Positions 23,041 through 34,449 of a stretch of DNA of 64,000 nucleotides are shown here, one piece after another. The notes below the pieces were generated by a model that was given only the letters and a program-made list of their open reading frames with translations, had not been told where the DNA came from and made no database searches. The translations under genes were made by a program, and so were the position numbers. Source of the stretch: Nocardia sp. NRRL S-836 (GTDB lineage Bacteria; Actinomycetota; Actinomycetes; Mycobacteriales; Pseudonocardiaceae); assembly GCF_001279525.1 (NCBI RefSeq), contig NZ_LGDY01000125.1:62001-126000 (forward strand). Reading direction: 5' to 3'. Within the stretch, counting starts at the first letter, position 1. Every line of letters starts with the position of its first letter.

Positions 23041-24237
23041 TCAGCCGAACACGACGGGAAGCGACGTCACGCTGACCATGATGTCGTTGTGCGTCACGGC
23101 GGGCGGCCGGTCACCGGCGAACCGCGCGCGTGGGAACCGGGCGGTGAGCCGACGCAACACGGTCTCGGTCTCCAGCCGCGCGAGCCCCGACCCCAGGCAG
23201 AAGTGCGGCCCGTGGCCGAACGACGCGTGCCCCGCCGCCCCGCGGTCGACCCGGTACCGCGCGGCGTCCTCGTGCGCGACCGGGCACCGTCCCGCGGCGC
23301 CGAGGTTGATCAGCAGCAGCGTGTTCTCCGGGACCACCACACCGCCGATCTCGACCGGCTCGGTCGTGATGCGGTGCGTGGCGCTGCGGACCGGCGAGTT
23401 GTGCCGCAGCGTCTCCTCGACCACCACCGGCACCAGCCCGGGGTCGGCGGCGACCCGCTCCCACAGGCCGTGGTCCAGCACGTCGTGCACGACGTTCGTG
23501 ATGAGGCCCGCCGTCGTCTCGTGGCCCGCCACGACGAGGAGGAACGCCATCGCCATCAACTCGTCGTGCGTCATCCGGTCGCCGTCGTCCTCGGCCGCCA
23601 CCAACGCACCGAACAGCGAGCCCTCGTCCAGCCCGTTGCCGCTCAGCAGGGTGTGGAAGTAGAGCCCCAGCGCGTCGCTCGCCGGCTGCGACACCTCCGG
23701 CTCCATCGACATCATCGTCTCGATCAACGCCCGCACCCGCGCACGGTCGTCCTCGGGCACACCGAGCACCTCACCGATGATGTGCAACGGCACCGGCACG
23801 GCCACAGCGCGGACGACGTCGACCACCTCCCCCACCGGCACCGCGCCGACGAGCTCCGCGGTGACCTGCTCGACCCGCGGCGCGAGCCGCCGCACCGCCT
23901 CCCCGCCGAACGCCTTGACCGCAAGCCCGCGCAACCGCGCGTGCTGCGGGTTGTCACTGTTGAGCATGCTCGGCCCGAACAACCCCGCGAGCTCGGTCTG
24001 GCCGCTGCCGAGCGCGGCGAGCTGACGTTTCATCTCCCGCTGCAACGCACCGCTGTCCTTCGACAGCCGCCGATCGGCCAGCAGCCTGCGGGTGGCCTCC
24101 AACCCGACGGTGACGACGTGCAAGCGCACGCCGTTGGGCAGCGTGACGGGGTGCACCGGCCCGGACGCGCGCGCCTCGTCCTCGACCCGGTGGTGCTCAC
24201 GGGCCCGCAGCTCGCCGCCGGTCAGCAGGTTCGTCAT
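23041..24237 (-). CDS. Cytochrome P450 monooxygenase
   Basis: A 398-residue soluble bacterial P450: I-helix oxygen-binding AGHETT (residues 237-242), K-helix EETLR (274-278) and heme-ligand loop FGHGPHFCLGSGLAR with Cys347. The start is ATG 24237 with CTGGAGGAAG upstream. It needs a ferredoxin and reductase, neither of which is nearby. It leads a short operon with the GNAT gene. It resembles tailoring P450s of the CYP105/107 type, but the family cannot be fixed without alignment. Confidence 0.93.
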   Translation of the reverse strand: MTNLLTGGELRAREHHRVEDEARASGPVHPVTLPNGVRLHVVTVGLEATRRLLADRRLSKDSGALQREMKRQLAALGSGQTELAGLFGPSMLNSDNPQHARLRGLAVKAFGGEAVRRLAPRVEQVTAELVGAVPVGEVVDVVRAVAVPVPLHIIGEVLGVPEDDRARVRALIETMMSMEPEVSQPASDALGLYFHTLLSGNGLDEGSLFGALVAAEDDGDRMTHDELMAMAFLLVVAGHETTAGLITNVVHDVLDHGLWERVAADPGLVPVVVEETLRHNSPVRSATHRITTEPVEIGGVVVPENTLLLINLGAAGRCPVAHEDAARYRVDRGAAGHASFGHGPHFCLGSGLARLETETVLRRLTARFPRARFAGDRPPAVTHNDIMVSVTSLPVVFG

Positions 24238-24268
24238 CGTCTTCCTCCAGGCGACACGTGTTGCACTG

Positions 24269-24640
24269 TCACCGCAGCGCGTCGAACACCCCGATCGTCT
24301 CGACAGCCGGCAACCGCGGCGGCGACGCGGCGATCGCCTTGCGCCCCAGCACCCAGCCGGGCAGGTGGTCCTGCAACGCCACCCGCCCCTGCGGCGTGAT
24401 GTCGACCGGAGCAGCCATCCCGTGGTCGATCGCCCGGTCCGGCTTGACCCACGTGACCCACCCGCGCAACTGCAGGACCTCCAGGTCGTCGGCGTCCCAC
24501 GGCTTGGCCGGCCGGTGCTCCAGGTACCAGCTGGTCGCGCCGCGGTGCACCCCGCCCTGCTCCACCAGCGCGAGCAGCTTCACCTGCTCCTGCGTGACGG
24601 TGCGGGGAACGGGCTTCGCGGTCTTGCCCTTGCGCTTCAC
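24269..24640 (-). CDS. Conserved actinobacterial hypothetical protein
   Basis: A 123-residue basic protein starting at GTG 24640 (AAGGA upstream). The sequence (TVTQEQVKLLALVEQGGVHRGATSWYLEHRPAKPWDADDLEVLQLRGWV) looks like a small winged-helix or marR-like fold, ending VDITPQGRVALQDHL, where the phrase T-P-x-G-R resembles the wing of such domains. It lies 31 bp upstream of the P450 gene on the same strand, so co-transcription is possible. The function is unknown. Confidence 0.6.
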   Translation of the reverse strand: MKRKGKTAKPVPRTVTQEQVKLLALVEQGGVHRGATSWYLEHRPAKPWDADDLEVLQLRGWVTWVKPDRAIDHGMAAPVDITPQGRVALQDHLPGWVLGRKAIAASPPRLPAVETIGVFDALR

Positions 24641-24991
24641 GGTTCGTCGTCCTTCGGAGAGGTGGGCCCAAACGTCCCCGACAGCCGGTAAAGGTACGGC
24701 ACCGGCCTGGCCCGTTCCAGACGCTGTGGAAACGCTCGCCGCGGAAGTGACGTGCGCCACTGGAACTGCCGACGATCCGCTGCGATTGAGCGCGCAGTGA
24801 CGACTAGTGGCGAAGCTCGATGGGCTTCGTTGAGGCCCTTTCACACCAACCGGACGGCCGAGCGAAGCGAGGCCGAACCGGGGGTCCGGGGGCGGAGCCC
24901 GCCGGGCGGGGCTTGGGGGTCGCACCCCCGGGAAACACAATGGAGCGAGGTGGTCGACGCTTTCCGTCGACACACCTCGCCCAGAGCGGAA
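24641..24991. other. Gene-free GC-rich spacer downstream of the tRNA
   Basis: 351 bp with no credible coding frame. It carries stacked GC hairpins on the transcript leaving the tRNA gene, clearest at 24915-24929 (GGGGGT-CGC-ACCCCC), which probably end or trim the tRNA transcript, and the promoter of the hypothetical gene at 24640. Confidence 0.5.
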
Positions 24992-25063
24992 TGGGCGCGA
25001 CAGGGTTCGAACCTGCGACCGCTCGGGTGTAAACCGAGTGCTCTTCCGCTGAGCTACACGCCC
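24992..25063 (-). tRNA. tRNA-Val (anticodon UAC)
   Basis: Read on the minus strand: acceptor stem GGGCGTG/CGCGCCC, D-arm TAGCTCAGCGGAAGAGCA, anticodon arm CTCGG-TTTACAC-CCGAG with anticodon TAC, T-arm with GTTCGAA, discriminator A. No CCA is encoded. It decodes GUA and related valine codons. It lies 38 bp downstream of the peroxiredoxin gene. Confidence 0.95.
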
Positions 25064-25100
25064 GTCCACCCGGCGCCGATCACGGCACCGGACAGGTACA

Positions 25101-25565
25101 TCATGCCTTGAGGGAGGCTACGGCCTTCTTCCAGCCGGCCTGATCGCGGGCCTCGCCGGGTGCGTTGACCTCGGCGAACCGCACGACGCCCTCGGTGTCG
25201 ACCAGGAAGGTGCCCCGCAGCGCCATGCCCACGGCGTCGTTGAAGACGCCGTACGCCTGCGCGACGGCACCGTGCGGCCAGAAGTCGGACAGCAGCGGGA
25301 ACGTGTAGTTCTCCTGCGTCGCCCACGCCTTCAGGGCGAACACGCTGTCGACGGACACGCCGAGCACCTGGACGTCCTCGTCCTCGTAGGCCGAGATCTC
25401 GTCGCGCAGCTGGCAGAGCTCGCCGTGGCAGGTGCCGCTGAAGGCGAACGGGTAGAACACCAGGAGCACGTTCTTCGAGCCTCGGAACGACGACAGCGTC
25501 ACCGGCTGCTTGTTGTAGTCGTTGAGCGTGAAGTCCGGGGCTTGCGAACCGACCTCGACCGCCAT
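25101..25565 (-). CDS. Peroxiredoxin (AhpE-like)
   Basis: A 154-residue thiol peroxidase that reduces peroxides. The active site [15 protein letters not shown] shows the P-x3-T-x2-C pattern with peroxidatic Cys46, and Cys51 five residues on could serve as the resolving thiol. The mycobacterial AhpE is a close structural parallel. The start is ATG 25565 with GGAGGG upstream. It lies between DUF3052 and tRNA-Val on the minus strand, in the block that ends with aceE, an order I recall from other actinobacteria. Confidence 0.93.
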   Translation of the reverse strand: MAVEVGSQAPDFTLNDYNKQPVTLSSFRGSKNVLLVFYPFAFSGTCHGELCQLRDEISAYEDEDVQVLGVSVDSVFALKAWATQENYTFPLLSDFWPHGAVAQAYGVFNDAVGMALRGTFLVDTEGVVRFAEVNAPGEARDQAGWKKAVASLKA

Positions 25566-25651
25566 GGAAAAGAACCCTCCGGTTGACCAGGACTGAGCAC
25601 GGACGGGTGACAACCGCCCGTGGCCCAGAGCCTATGTCAGCCGCGCTCGTG

Positions 25652-26083
25652 TCAGCGCTTGGCCTTGGCGGACTTCGGCCACACCAGCTTTGTGCCGGCC
25701 CAGTCGTCGGCGACGCTGATGTTCGAGGTCTGCGAGAGGCCCGCAGTCCCGGAGGCGTCGGCGATGTCACTCGGCTCGACGTGGCCGGGGCGGCCCGTCT
25801 TCGGGGTCAGCACCCAGATGGTGCCGTCCTCTGCCAGGAGGTTGGTGGCTTCGAGCAGAGAGTCCACCAGGTCGCCATCGTCCTCCCGGAACCAGAGCAA
25901 GACGACGTTCACCGTCTCGTCGGCCTCCTCGTCGAGGATGTCGGCCCCGATCTGCTCTTCGACCGCGGCACGCAGGGCGTCGTCGACGTCCTCGTCCCAA
26001 CCGATCTCCTGGACGACCATGCCCGATTCGATCCCGAGCTTCTCGGCGACGCCGATCTTGCCGGCGTCTTCCGCGGCGACCAC
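25652..26083 (-). CDS. DUF3052-family protein
   Basis: A 143-residue acidic protein of a family found throughout actinobacteria, encoded divergently from aceE. Characteristic stretches are [27 protein letters not shown] and [22 protein letters not shown]. The start is GTG 26083 after TTGGAGGAG. No biochemical role is known to me. The shared 324-bp divergent region with aceE suggests joint control. Confidence 0.85.
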   Translation of the reverse strand: MVAAEDAGKIGVAEKLGIESGMVVQEIGWDEDVDDALRAAVEEQIGADILDEEADETVNVVLLWFREDDGDLVDSLLEATNLLAEDGTIWVLTPKTGRPGHVEPSDIADASGTAGLSQTSNISVADDWAGTKLVWPKSAKAKR

Positions 26084-26407
26084 GGTTTTCACTCCTCCAA
26101 CTACGCAAGGGCGACAGCCTGTGAAGACTGTCGCCGGAAAGTCCACTACACGGGACAGCGAACACTGTCAGCTACCCCCGGCGCAACTGTTGACCACGTG
26201 ACACGCCGCAACACCGACCCCTGTGGAGGTGCCTACACTGGCAGGAGGCATGCTCTACATACCTCTTATCGCGCGCGCGTGAGCGACACGATCCAGAACT
26301 ACCGATCAGTAGCGGTGACGAAGTCGTCGCGCAAGGACAACGATAGGTGCGCGGGGCACGGTTTTCCGGGCCCACGCGTGTACCGCCAACGAAGCCGAGG
26401 AGACACC
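26084..26407. promoter_or_regulatory. Divergent promoter region, DUF3052 gene / aceE
   Basis: 324 bp without a gene. A plausible extended -10-like TACACT sits near 26232 in the aceE direction, and CGCGCGCG (around 26270) and AT-rich patches are present. The first ribosome site that fits is GAGGAG before the TTG at 26408. No riboswitch fold was recognised. Confidence 0.4.
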
Positions 26408-29167
<2,760 letters not shown>

Positions 29168-29178
29168 GTGTCGTCGCT

Positions 29179-29223
29179 CGGCCGAGGGGCCGTTCCGCTT
29201 CGCGCGGGACGGCCCCTCGGCCG
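29179..29223 (+). terminator. aceE terminator
   Basis: A 15-bp stem CGGCCGAGGGGCCGT/ACGGCCCCTCGGCCG, 12 bp after the aceE stop. The next 170 bp, up to 29396, hold no gene. Confidence 0.88.
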
Positions 29224-29396
29224 TTTCAGGGCTCCCGCGGGCAGGCGCGGCGGGACAGACGGGCCGGGAAGGCCGTCAGCGCGGCCGTGACGGCCCTGGC
29301 AGCCGCTCCCCGCGGGACCACCGCCGCCGGGCGCGGCGACGGGTGTACGGGCCGCTGAGAGGCTCTGATGATCATCGGCGGCCGATGAAAACCGCC

Positions 29397-30323
29397 TCAG
29401 GCGAGGGCGTACTCGGTGAACTGACCCGCCATCGTGAACCCCAGCCGCCGGTAGACCGGTTCGCCGTCCCGGGACGCCTGCAGGACGGCGATGCGGTGGC
29501 CTTCGGTGCGTGCGGTGTGCAGGGCGGCCAGCGTGATCGCGCCGCCGTAGCCGCGGCGGCGGTCCGCGGCGAGGGTCGAGATGTTGTAGATCCCTGCGAC
29601 GCCCGCGTGCGGGAACACCTCCGCCGTGCACACCGGGCGGCCGTCCACATAGCCGACGAGGTAGCGGGCCTGACCGGTCAGCGCGTGCGGGGCGGTGTCG
29701 GCGCAGAAGCGGCGGACCGTGGCGGCGGGCGGGTCCCAGTTCGCGGCCAGGACGGTCGCGTGGTCGGCGAGCTCCTGCTCGGTGCGCACGCGGCGGATGT
29801 CGAGGCCGTCGGCGGACGGGTGCGGGAGGCCGGTGCCGGTGAGGTCCCTCCACATGGCCGCCTCGGTCTCCGCGGCGGTGGCACCGGCTCGCACGAGCAC
29901 GTCGTGCAGGCCGGCCGGGGTGGTGGCGGGGCCGACCCACCAGGAGAACGGGCGGCCGGTCGCCTTGACCGCGTTCACCGTCTCGGTCACGCGGGCGGTG
30001 GCGGTGGCCGGGGTGAAGCGGGCCGAGGCGACGAGGTTGAACGTGTCGTCGTCCAGGCCGCTGTCGGCGATCAGGAGGTCGCCGGTCCGCGTCACCGTCG
30101 CGCGCGGCAGATGGCGGTGGAGGTGGCACGCGTGCTCGGCGAGGTTCTGCTCCATGCTCGTGAGCAGGCCGGCGGTGCGCTGGTGGTCGTCGTCCGGCCC
30201 GGCCAGGTCGTGCTCGTCGACATCGGGGGTGGCGCGGACCGCGAGGGCCTCCGGCGGCAGCCACCCGCCGGCGTCCGCGTTGCCGTCGTCGGCGCTGTGT
30301 TCCTCGGCTCGCACAGCGGCCAT
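29397..30323 (-). CDS. GNAT-family acetyltransferase
   Basis: Up to 308 residues. The C-terminal half is a GNAT domain: [51 protein letters not shown] with the acetyl-CoA loop RRRGYGG, then [17 protein letters not shown]. The N-terminal half ([20 protein letters not shown]) fits the two-domain GNAT proteins of actinobacteria. The first 56 residues look unstructured, and an internal ATG at 30155 may be the true start, but neither has a good ribosome site. A direct repeat (30353-30379) precedes the longer version. The substrate is unknown. Confidence 0.8.
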   Translation of the reverse strand: MAAVRAEEHSADDGNADAGGWLPPEALAVRATPDVDEHDLAGPDDDHQRTAGLLTSMEQNLAEHACHLHRHLPRATVTRTGDLLIADSGLDDDTFNLVASARFTPATATARVTETVNAVKATGRPFSWWVGPATTPAGLHDVLVRAGATAAETEAAMWRDLTGTGLPHPSADGLDIRRVRTEQELADHATVLAANWDPPAATVRRFCADTAPHALTGQARYLVGYVDGRPVCTAEVFPHAGVAGIYNISTLAADRRRGYGGAITLAALHTARTEGHRIAVLQASRDGEPVYRRLGFTMAGQFTEYALA

Positions 30324-30352
30324 CCGACCACGGCCGGGCAGCTGCTCGCGAG

Positions 30353-30379
30353 CGATATATCAGCACGCCGATATATCAG
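30353..30379. promoter_or_regulatory. Direct repeat CGATATATCAG upstream of the GNAT gene
   Basis: Two copies of CGATATATCAG (30353-30363 and 30369-30379), 16 bp apart, each containing the palindrome GATATATC. Strikingly AT-rich for this genome and 30-56 bp before the start at 30323. A likely operator or promoter element. Confidence 0.6.
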
Positions 30380-30382
30380 TTG

Positions 30383-30422
30383 TGCAAAAGACGTTTGCGG
30401 ACGTCCGCAAACGTCTTTTGCA
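30383..30422. repeat. 40-bp perfect palindrome, copy 2 of an intergenic family
   Basis: Arms of 20 bp (30383-30402 and 30403-30422), exact complements, centred on GACGTC. It shares the 24-bp core with the palindrome at 20996-21043 but has a G-C pair where that one has T-A just outside the core. It lies between the M14 peptidase stop and the GNAT promoter. Confidence 0.9.
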
Positions 30423-30450
30423 ATGAGACCGATAAGCGCTGGTCAGAGCG

Positions 30451-31623
30451 TCAGCACTGCACGCGCGGCTCGGCGTGGAGCAACGGCTGGTCGGCGCGGG
30501 CGTCGAGGAGCAACGGGATGAGGGCGCGGGCCTCCTGCTTGAGCGGCACGATGCGGCCGCCGCCGCGCAGGTACTGGGACCTGATGCCGTGCAGGTCGAG
30601 CTCGTCACGCACGTCGGCGTACTGGGCGCCGGTCAGGACGTACCCGCACGGCGGGGTGGTGAGGACGTCGGCGGGGTCCGGGGGCTGGTTGTCGGCGCCG
30701 CCGAAGTACAGCGGGCCGGAGCGGACCGCGCGGGAGGCGGCGTTCGCCGACTCGATGGCCTGGCGGTGGTCGCGGACGAACGACTGCGTGCCGTCCAGTG
30801 CGCGCAGGTGCGAGTCGACGCGGAACGACGGGGCGCCGTCGGCGTTGGTCTCGACCAGCAAGCCCATGCCGTGCTTGAGGCCGCCGGTGTTGCGCAGGAT
30901 GCGTTCCTGGCCGTCACCCGCCACCTGGCGGACGGGTTCGCCGGTGACCGGATCGACGTGGATGCCGTAGACGCCCGAGGTGCGGCCCGCGGCTTCGACG
31001 GACGGCCGTACGTACGAGCGCGACAGGGTCTCGGACAGCGAGTGGACGCCGTCGGCGACGTTGAGGTTGCGCGGCCAGAGCCAGAGGACGTCCTTCACGT
31101 AGTACGGCGGGGTGGGGCCGAACTCGTGCAGGTCGTGGATGACGTCGGGCCGGAAGTCGCGGATCACGGCGGCCATCGCGCGGGCCTCGGCGGTGCGCAG
31201 CAGCAGGTGGTCGCGGTTGATGTCGATGCCGGCGGAGTTGCCACGGGTGTCGGCGGCGCGGCCGTCGGGGTTGGCGTTCGGGACGAACAGGTAGGTCACC
31301 GGGCCGGAGCGGGGCAGGGAGCGCATGCGGATGAGGCACGCCTCGCGGCCGGCGGGTTCGTCGCCGTGCTGGGAGCAGATGAACAGCACCACGGTCCGGG
31401 CGGAGGCGGGACCGACGCGGACGAGCTGGACGGGCCGGCCCTGGGCCGTGACGCCGATCTGGGTGAGCGGCAGGCCCAGGGACCGCAGGTAGGTCTGCTC
31501 CTCGGCCTCGGTGGTCCACCTGCCGGTGAGCTCGAAACCGGTGCGCGGCGCGGGAGCTGCCGCGGCGACCGGGACGGTGACCAGCAGCGAAGCAGCGGCG
31601 AGTAACGCGATCAGTCCCCTCAT
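30451..31623 (-). CDS. Secreted M14-family zinc carboxypeptidase
   Basis: A 390-residue protein with a signal peptide (MRGLIALLAAASLLVTVPVAAAAPAP) and the M14 fold: zinc ligands in SQHGDEPAGRE (H-x2-E) and a later His in VIHDLHEFG, the substrate-binding NPDGR...NSAGIDINRDH region, and catalytic Glu probably in GLLVETNADG. It acts outside the membrane on peptides or cell-wall stems. ATG 31623 overlaps the pnuC stop (ATGA), so both are in one operon, an odd pairing of vitamin uptake with a secreted peptidase. Confidence 0.88.
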   Translation of the reverse strand: MRGLIALLAAASLLVTVPVAAAAPAPRTGFELTGRWTTEAEEQTYLRSLGLPLTQIGVTAQGRPVQLVRVGPASARTVVLFICSQHGDEPAGREACLIRMRSLPRSGPVTYLFVPNANPDGRAADTRGNSAGIDINRDHLLLRTAEARAMAAVIRDFRPDVIHDLHEFGPTPPYYVKDVLWLWPRNLNVADGVHSLSETLSRSYVRPSVEAAGRTSGVYGIHVDPVTGEPVRQVAGDGQERILRNTGGLKHGMGLLVETNADGAPSFRVDSHLRALDGTQSFVRDHRQAIESANAASRAVRSGPLYFGGADNQPPDPADVLTTPPCGYVLTGAQYADVRDELDLHGIRSQYLRGGGRIVPLKQEARALIPLLLDARADQPLLHAEPRVQC

Positions 31624-32243
31624 AGGGGAGACTTTGCCGCCTGTGTCAACCGGCGGGCGGTGCGCGTCCAGTCGAGGAAACCGTGGATCACCAGGCCCGC
31701 GAAGATCACGTAGACGAACGCGCTGAAGTACAGGCCGGACTGGATCTGCAGCGGCACGCCGACCGCGTCGACCACCAGCCACACCAGCCAGAACTCCACC
31801 AGGCCCAGGCCCTGCAGGGCGAACGCCAGGATCGTGCCGACGAAGATCGCGGCGTCCGGCCACGGCGCCCACGAGGCGTCCAGCGCGTCCAGGAGCAGCG
31901 CGAACGCGACCGTGCCGACGACGAAGGCACCGGCCACCGCGGCACGTTCCCGCCAGGTGCCCGTCCGCACGACGACGCCGAACACCGGGTCACGCCGGCG
32001 CACCCACGCGTACCAGCCGTAGACCGCGATCAGGCCGACGACGACCTGCCGCGTGGCCAGCCCGCCCAGGTGCGAGGACAGGTAGACCGTGAACAGCAGC
32101 GCCACCGACACCAGCTGCACCGGCCAGGTCAAGAGCGAGCGGCGCTGCGCCAGGAAGACGACGGCGAGCGCCAGCACCTGGCCGACCAGCTCCGTGTACG
32201 CGATCTTCTGCCCGAAGATCGTCAATCCCAACTCGTACCACAC
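31620..32243 (-). CDS. pnuC: Nicotinamide riboside transporter, PnuC family
   Basis: A 207-residue membrane protein with seven hydrophobic helices and the PnuC motifs VVLxxxxRxSLLTWPVQLVSVALLFTVYL and FWLVWLVVDAVGVPLQI...LYFSAFVYVIF (WxxWxxxNxxxI-type substrate region). PnuC proteins move nicotinamide riboside, or thiamine/riboflavin in related types, by facilitated diffusion. The 55-bp gap to the divergent phytase gene leaves no room for a riboswitch. It leads a two-gene operon with the M14 peptidase. Confidence 0.88.
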   Translation of the reverse strand: MWYELGLTIFGQKIAYTELVGQVLALAVVFLAQRRSLLTWPVQLVSVALLFTVYLSSHLGGLATRQVVVGLIAVYGWYAWVRRRDPVFGVVVRTGTWRERAAVAGAFVVGTVAFALLLDALDASWAPWPDAAIFVGTILAFALQGLGLVEFWLVWLVVDAVGVPLQIQSGLYFSAFVYVIFAGLVIHGFLDWTRTARRLTQAAKSPL

Positions 32244-32298
32244 GGCTTGTTCCCCCGTGGTTCAGTCGCCGTATACCGGTGTTTCCTACGGTCCCACC

Positions 32299-33390
32299 AT
32301 GTCATCTTCCTTAGCACTGGCGCTCGTGCCTTTGTTCCTCACTCCGGCCGCGGCACCGCCGGTCATCACACCGACGGTCCTCACGCAGACGTTCGAGGAG
32401 CCGGCGGACGCCGACGACCCGGCCATCTGGGTGAACCCGCACGACACCGAACGCAGTGTGGTCCTGGGCACGCTCAAGGAGGGCGGGCTGGCGGCGTTCG
32501 ACCTCGCCGGTCGCACGATCGGCGTCTCCCCGGCACCGCAGGCGCCGGCGCCCGGCGCGAAGCCCGGCCGGTTCAACAACGTCGACGTGCTCGGGAACCT
32601 GGCGTTCGTCAGCGACCGCGGCCGTGACCGCGTCCGGGTGTTCCAGGTGGACGAACACGGCGCGAAGGACGTCACCGACCCCGCGACCAGGCCCGTGTTC
32701 TCGAAGACCGAGGCCGAGGTCGAGCGGCAGCACACCGTCTACGGCCTGGCCGCCGGACGGGCCGGCGGCAGGGACGTCGTCGTCACCAGCCGCCGCAACG
32801 AGACCTCGATCGCGTTGCTGCACGTCGTGAAGGGCGCCCGGTACGACACCCGGAAGGTGTCCACTGTGGAGCTGCCGGACACCTTCACCCTGCCGGACGG
32901 CAAGAGCTGGACGGTGTGCGGCGAGCCCGGCGAGGGCCCGCAGGTCGAGGGCATGGTGATCGACGAGCGGACCGGCACCCTCTACGCCGCGCAGGAGGAC
33001 GTCGGCATCTGGCGCATCCCGTTGCGCGCCAACGGTTTCGGCAAGCCGCAGCTGGTCGAGAAGGTCCGCTCGTTCGGTGCGCCGCAGAGGTACAACCCGG
33101 ACACCGAGGAGTGCGAGGCCGACGGTCCGAACCCCGGCTTCGGCGGCCGGTGGATCGAGGCCGACGCCGAGGGGCTCGCGATCGCGGGTGACGTGCTGAT
33201 CGTCTCCAGCCAGGGCGACTCGCGGTTCGTCGCCTACCGCACGGCCGACATGAAGCCGTTGCGGGACTTCCGCGTCAAGGACGTCGAGCACTCCGACGGC
33301 GCCGACGTCGTGTTGGGCAAGCTGAACCTGTTCGTCGTCCACGACGGCGAACGCGAGAACGGCACCGGGTTCGCGTTCATCAGGTTCTAG
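32299..33390 (+). CDS. Secreted beta-propeller phytase
   Basis: A 363-residue protein with a short signal peptide (residues 1-18, MSSSLALALVPLFLTPAAA) and the 3-phytase (BPP) propeller: DADDPAIWVNPHDTERSVVLGTLKEGGLAAFDL, RFNNVDV, GQHTVYGLA-like RQHTVYGLAAG, QVEGMVIDERTGTLYAAQEDVGIWR and EADAEGLAI. Acidic residues at these blade edges bind calcium and phosphate. It releases phosphate from phytate outside the cell. ATG 32299 is preferred; the longer frame is antisense to pnuC. It is followed after 9 bp by the AlkZ-like gene. Confidence 0.9.
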   Translation: MSSSLALALVPLFLTPAAAPPVITPTVLTQTFEEPADADDPAIWVNPHDTERSVVLGTLKEGGLAAFDLAGRTIGVSPAPQAPAPGAKPGRFNNVDVLGNLAFVSDRGRDRVRVFQVDEHGAKDVTDPATRPVFSKTEAEVERQHTVYGLAAGRAGGRDVVVTSRRNETSIALLHVVKGARYDTRKVSTVELPDTFTLPDGKSWTVCGEPGEGPQVEGMVIDERTGTLYAAQEDVGIWRIPLRANGFGKPQLVEKVRSFGAPQRYNPDTEECEADGPNPGFGGRWIEADAEGLAIAGDVLIVSSQGDSRFVAYRTADMKPLRDFRVKDVEHSDGADVVLGKLNLFVVHDGERENGTGFAFIRF

Positions 33391-33399
33391 TCTGGCCCG

Positions 33400-34449
33400 A
33401 TGGGGACCACGCTGAGCCAGGACGCCCTCAACCGGGCGCTGATCGAACGCCAGCTGCTGCGCGAGCGCGCCGACCACAGCGCGCTCGCCACCATCGAGCA
33501 CCTCGTCGGAATCCAGGCGCAGGAACCGAAGTCGCCCTACATCGGCCTGTGGACCCGGCTGACCGGCTTCCGGGCGCAGGAGCTCGAAGACCTCCTCACC
33601 ACCCGCGCGGCCGTGCGCATCCTGCTGATGCGCGGCACGATCCACCTGGTCAGCGCGCGGGACGCACTCGGCCTGCGGCCGCACCTCCAGCTCCGGCTCG
33701 ACCGCGAGCTGCGCAGCGGCCCGTTCGCCGCCCGGCTCCGCGGGCTCGACCTCGACGAGGTCGCCGCGACCGGTCGCGAGATCCTCGACGGCACCCCGCT
33801 GGGACCCTCGGACGCGGGCAAGCAGCTGCGGCAGCGCTGGCCCGACCGCGAGCACACCGTCCTGGGCAACGCCCTGCGCAACAAGCTCGCCCTCGTCCAG
33901 CTCCCGCCGCGCGGGCTGTGGCACCGCAGCGGCCGGGTCGTCTGCACGACCGTCGAGAACTGGCTGGGCGAACCCCAGCGGGCCGTCGCGCTGCGGGAGG
34001 TGGTGCTGCGCTACCTCGGGGCGTTCGGCCCGGCCACCGTCAGGGACGCGCAGCAGTGGTCGGGCCTCACCAGGCTCGCGGAGACGTTCGAGGCGCTGCG
34101 CCCGCGGCTGGTGACCTTCCGCGACGAGGCCGGCCGGGAGCTGTTCGACCTCCCGGACGCACCGCGCCCCGGCCAGGACACCCCGGTCCCGGTGCGGCTG
34201 CTGCCCGAGTTCGACAACATCCTGCTCGCCCACGCCGACCGCCACAGGGTCATCGCCGACGACCGGCTCGCCGTGGTCGTCGGCGGCAAACCCACGGTCC
34301 TGGTCGACGGCTACGTCGCCGCCACCTGGTCGGCCGGCAGGGACGCGGACCGGTCGATCACCGTCGACTACCTCGGCCCCGTGCCGCAGAGCAGGCGCAA
34401 GGCCGTCGCCGAGGAGTGCGACCGCCTGCGGCACTGGCTCAGGACGTGA
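33400..34449 (+). CDS. Winged-helix DNA glycosylase, AlkZ/HTH_42 family
   Basis: A 349-residue protein of the HTH_42 family, to which the Streptomyces interstrand-crosslink glycosylase AlkZ belongs. The catalytic Q-x-Q motif is present (LVGIQAQEP, Gln39 and Gln41), as are the tandem winged-helix region and GTIHLVSARD. These enzymes unhook alkylated or crosslinked bases; some are self-resistance factors in clusters for DNA-damaging products, others (AlkX/YcaQ-like) are general. Nine bases after the phytase stop, and it overlaps rmlB by 11 bp tail to tail. Its general or resistance role cannot be decided here. Confidence 0.85.
   Translation: MGTTLSQDALNRALIERQLLRERADHSALATIEHLVGIQAQEPKSPYIGLWTRLTGFRAQELEDLLTTRAAVRILLMRGTIHLVSARDALGLRPHLQLRLDRELRSGPFAARLRGLDLDEVAATGREILDGTPLGPSDAGKQLRQRWPDREHTVLGNALRNKLALVQLPPRGLWHRSGRVVCTTVENWLGEPQRAVALREVVLRYLGAFGPATVRDAQQWSGLTRLAETFEALRPRLVTFRDEAGRELFDLPDAPRPGQDTPVPVRLLPEFDNILLAHADRHRVIADDRLAVVVGGKPTVLVDGYVAATWSAGRDADRSITVDYLGPVPQSRRKAVAEECDRLRHWLRT

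Noticed and set aside
25583..26407. N-terminal extension of AceE
   Set aside because: The upstream part of the frame is antisense to the DUF3052 gene; AceE homology begins a few residues after the TTG at 26408.
32244..32298. Riboswitch ahead of pnuC
   Set aside because: Only 55 bp separate pnuC from the divergent phytase gene; no vitamin-type aptamer fits.
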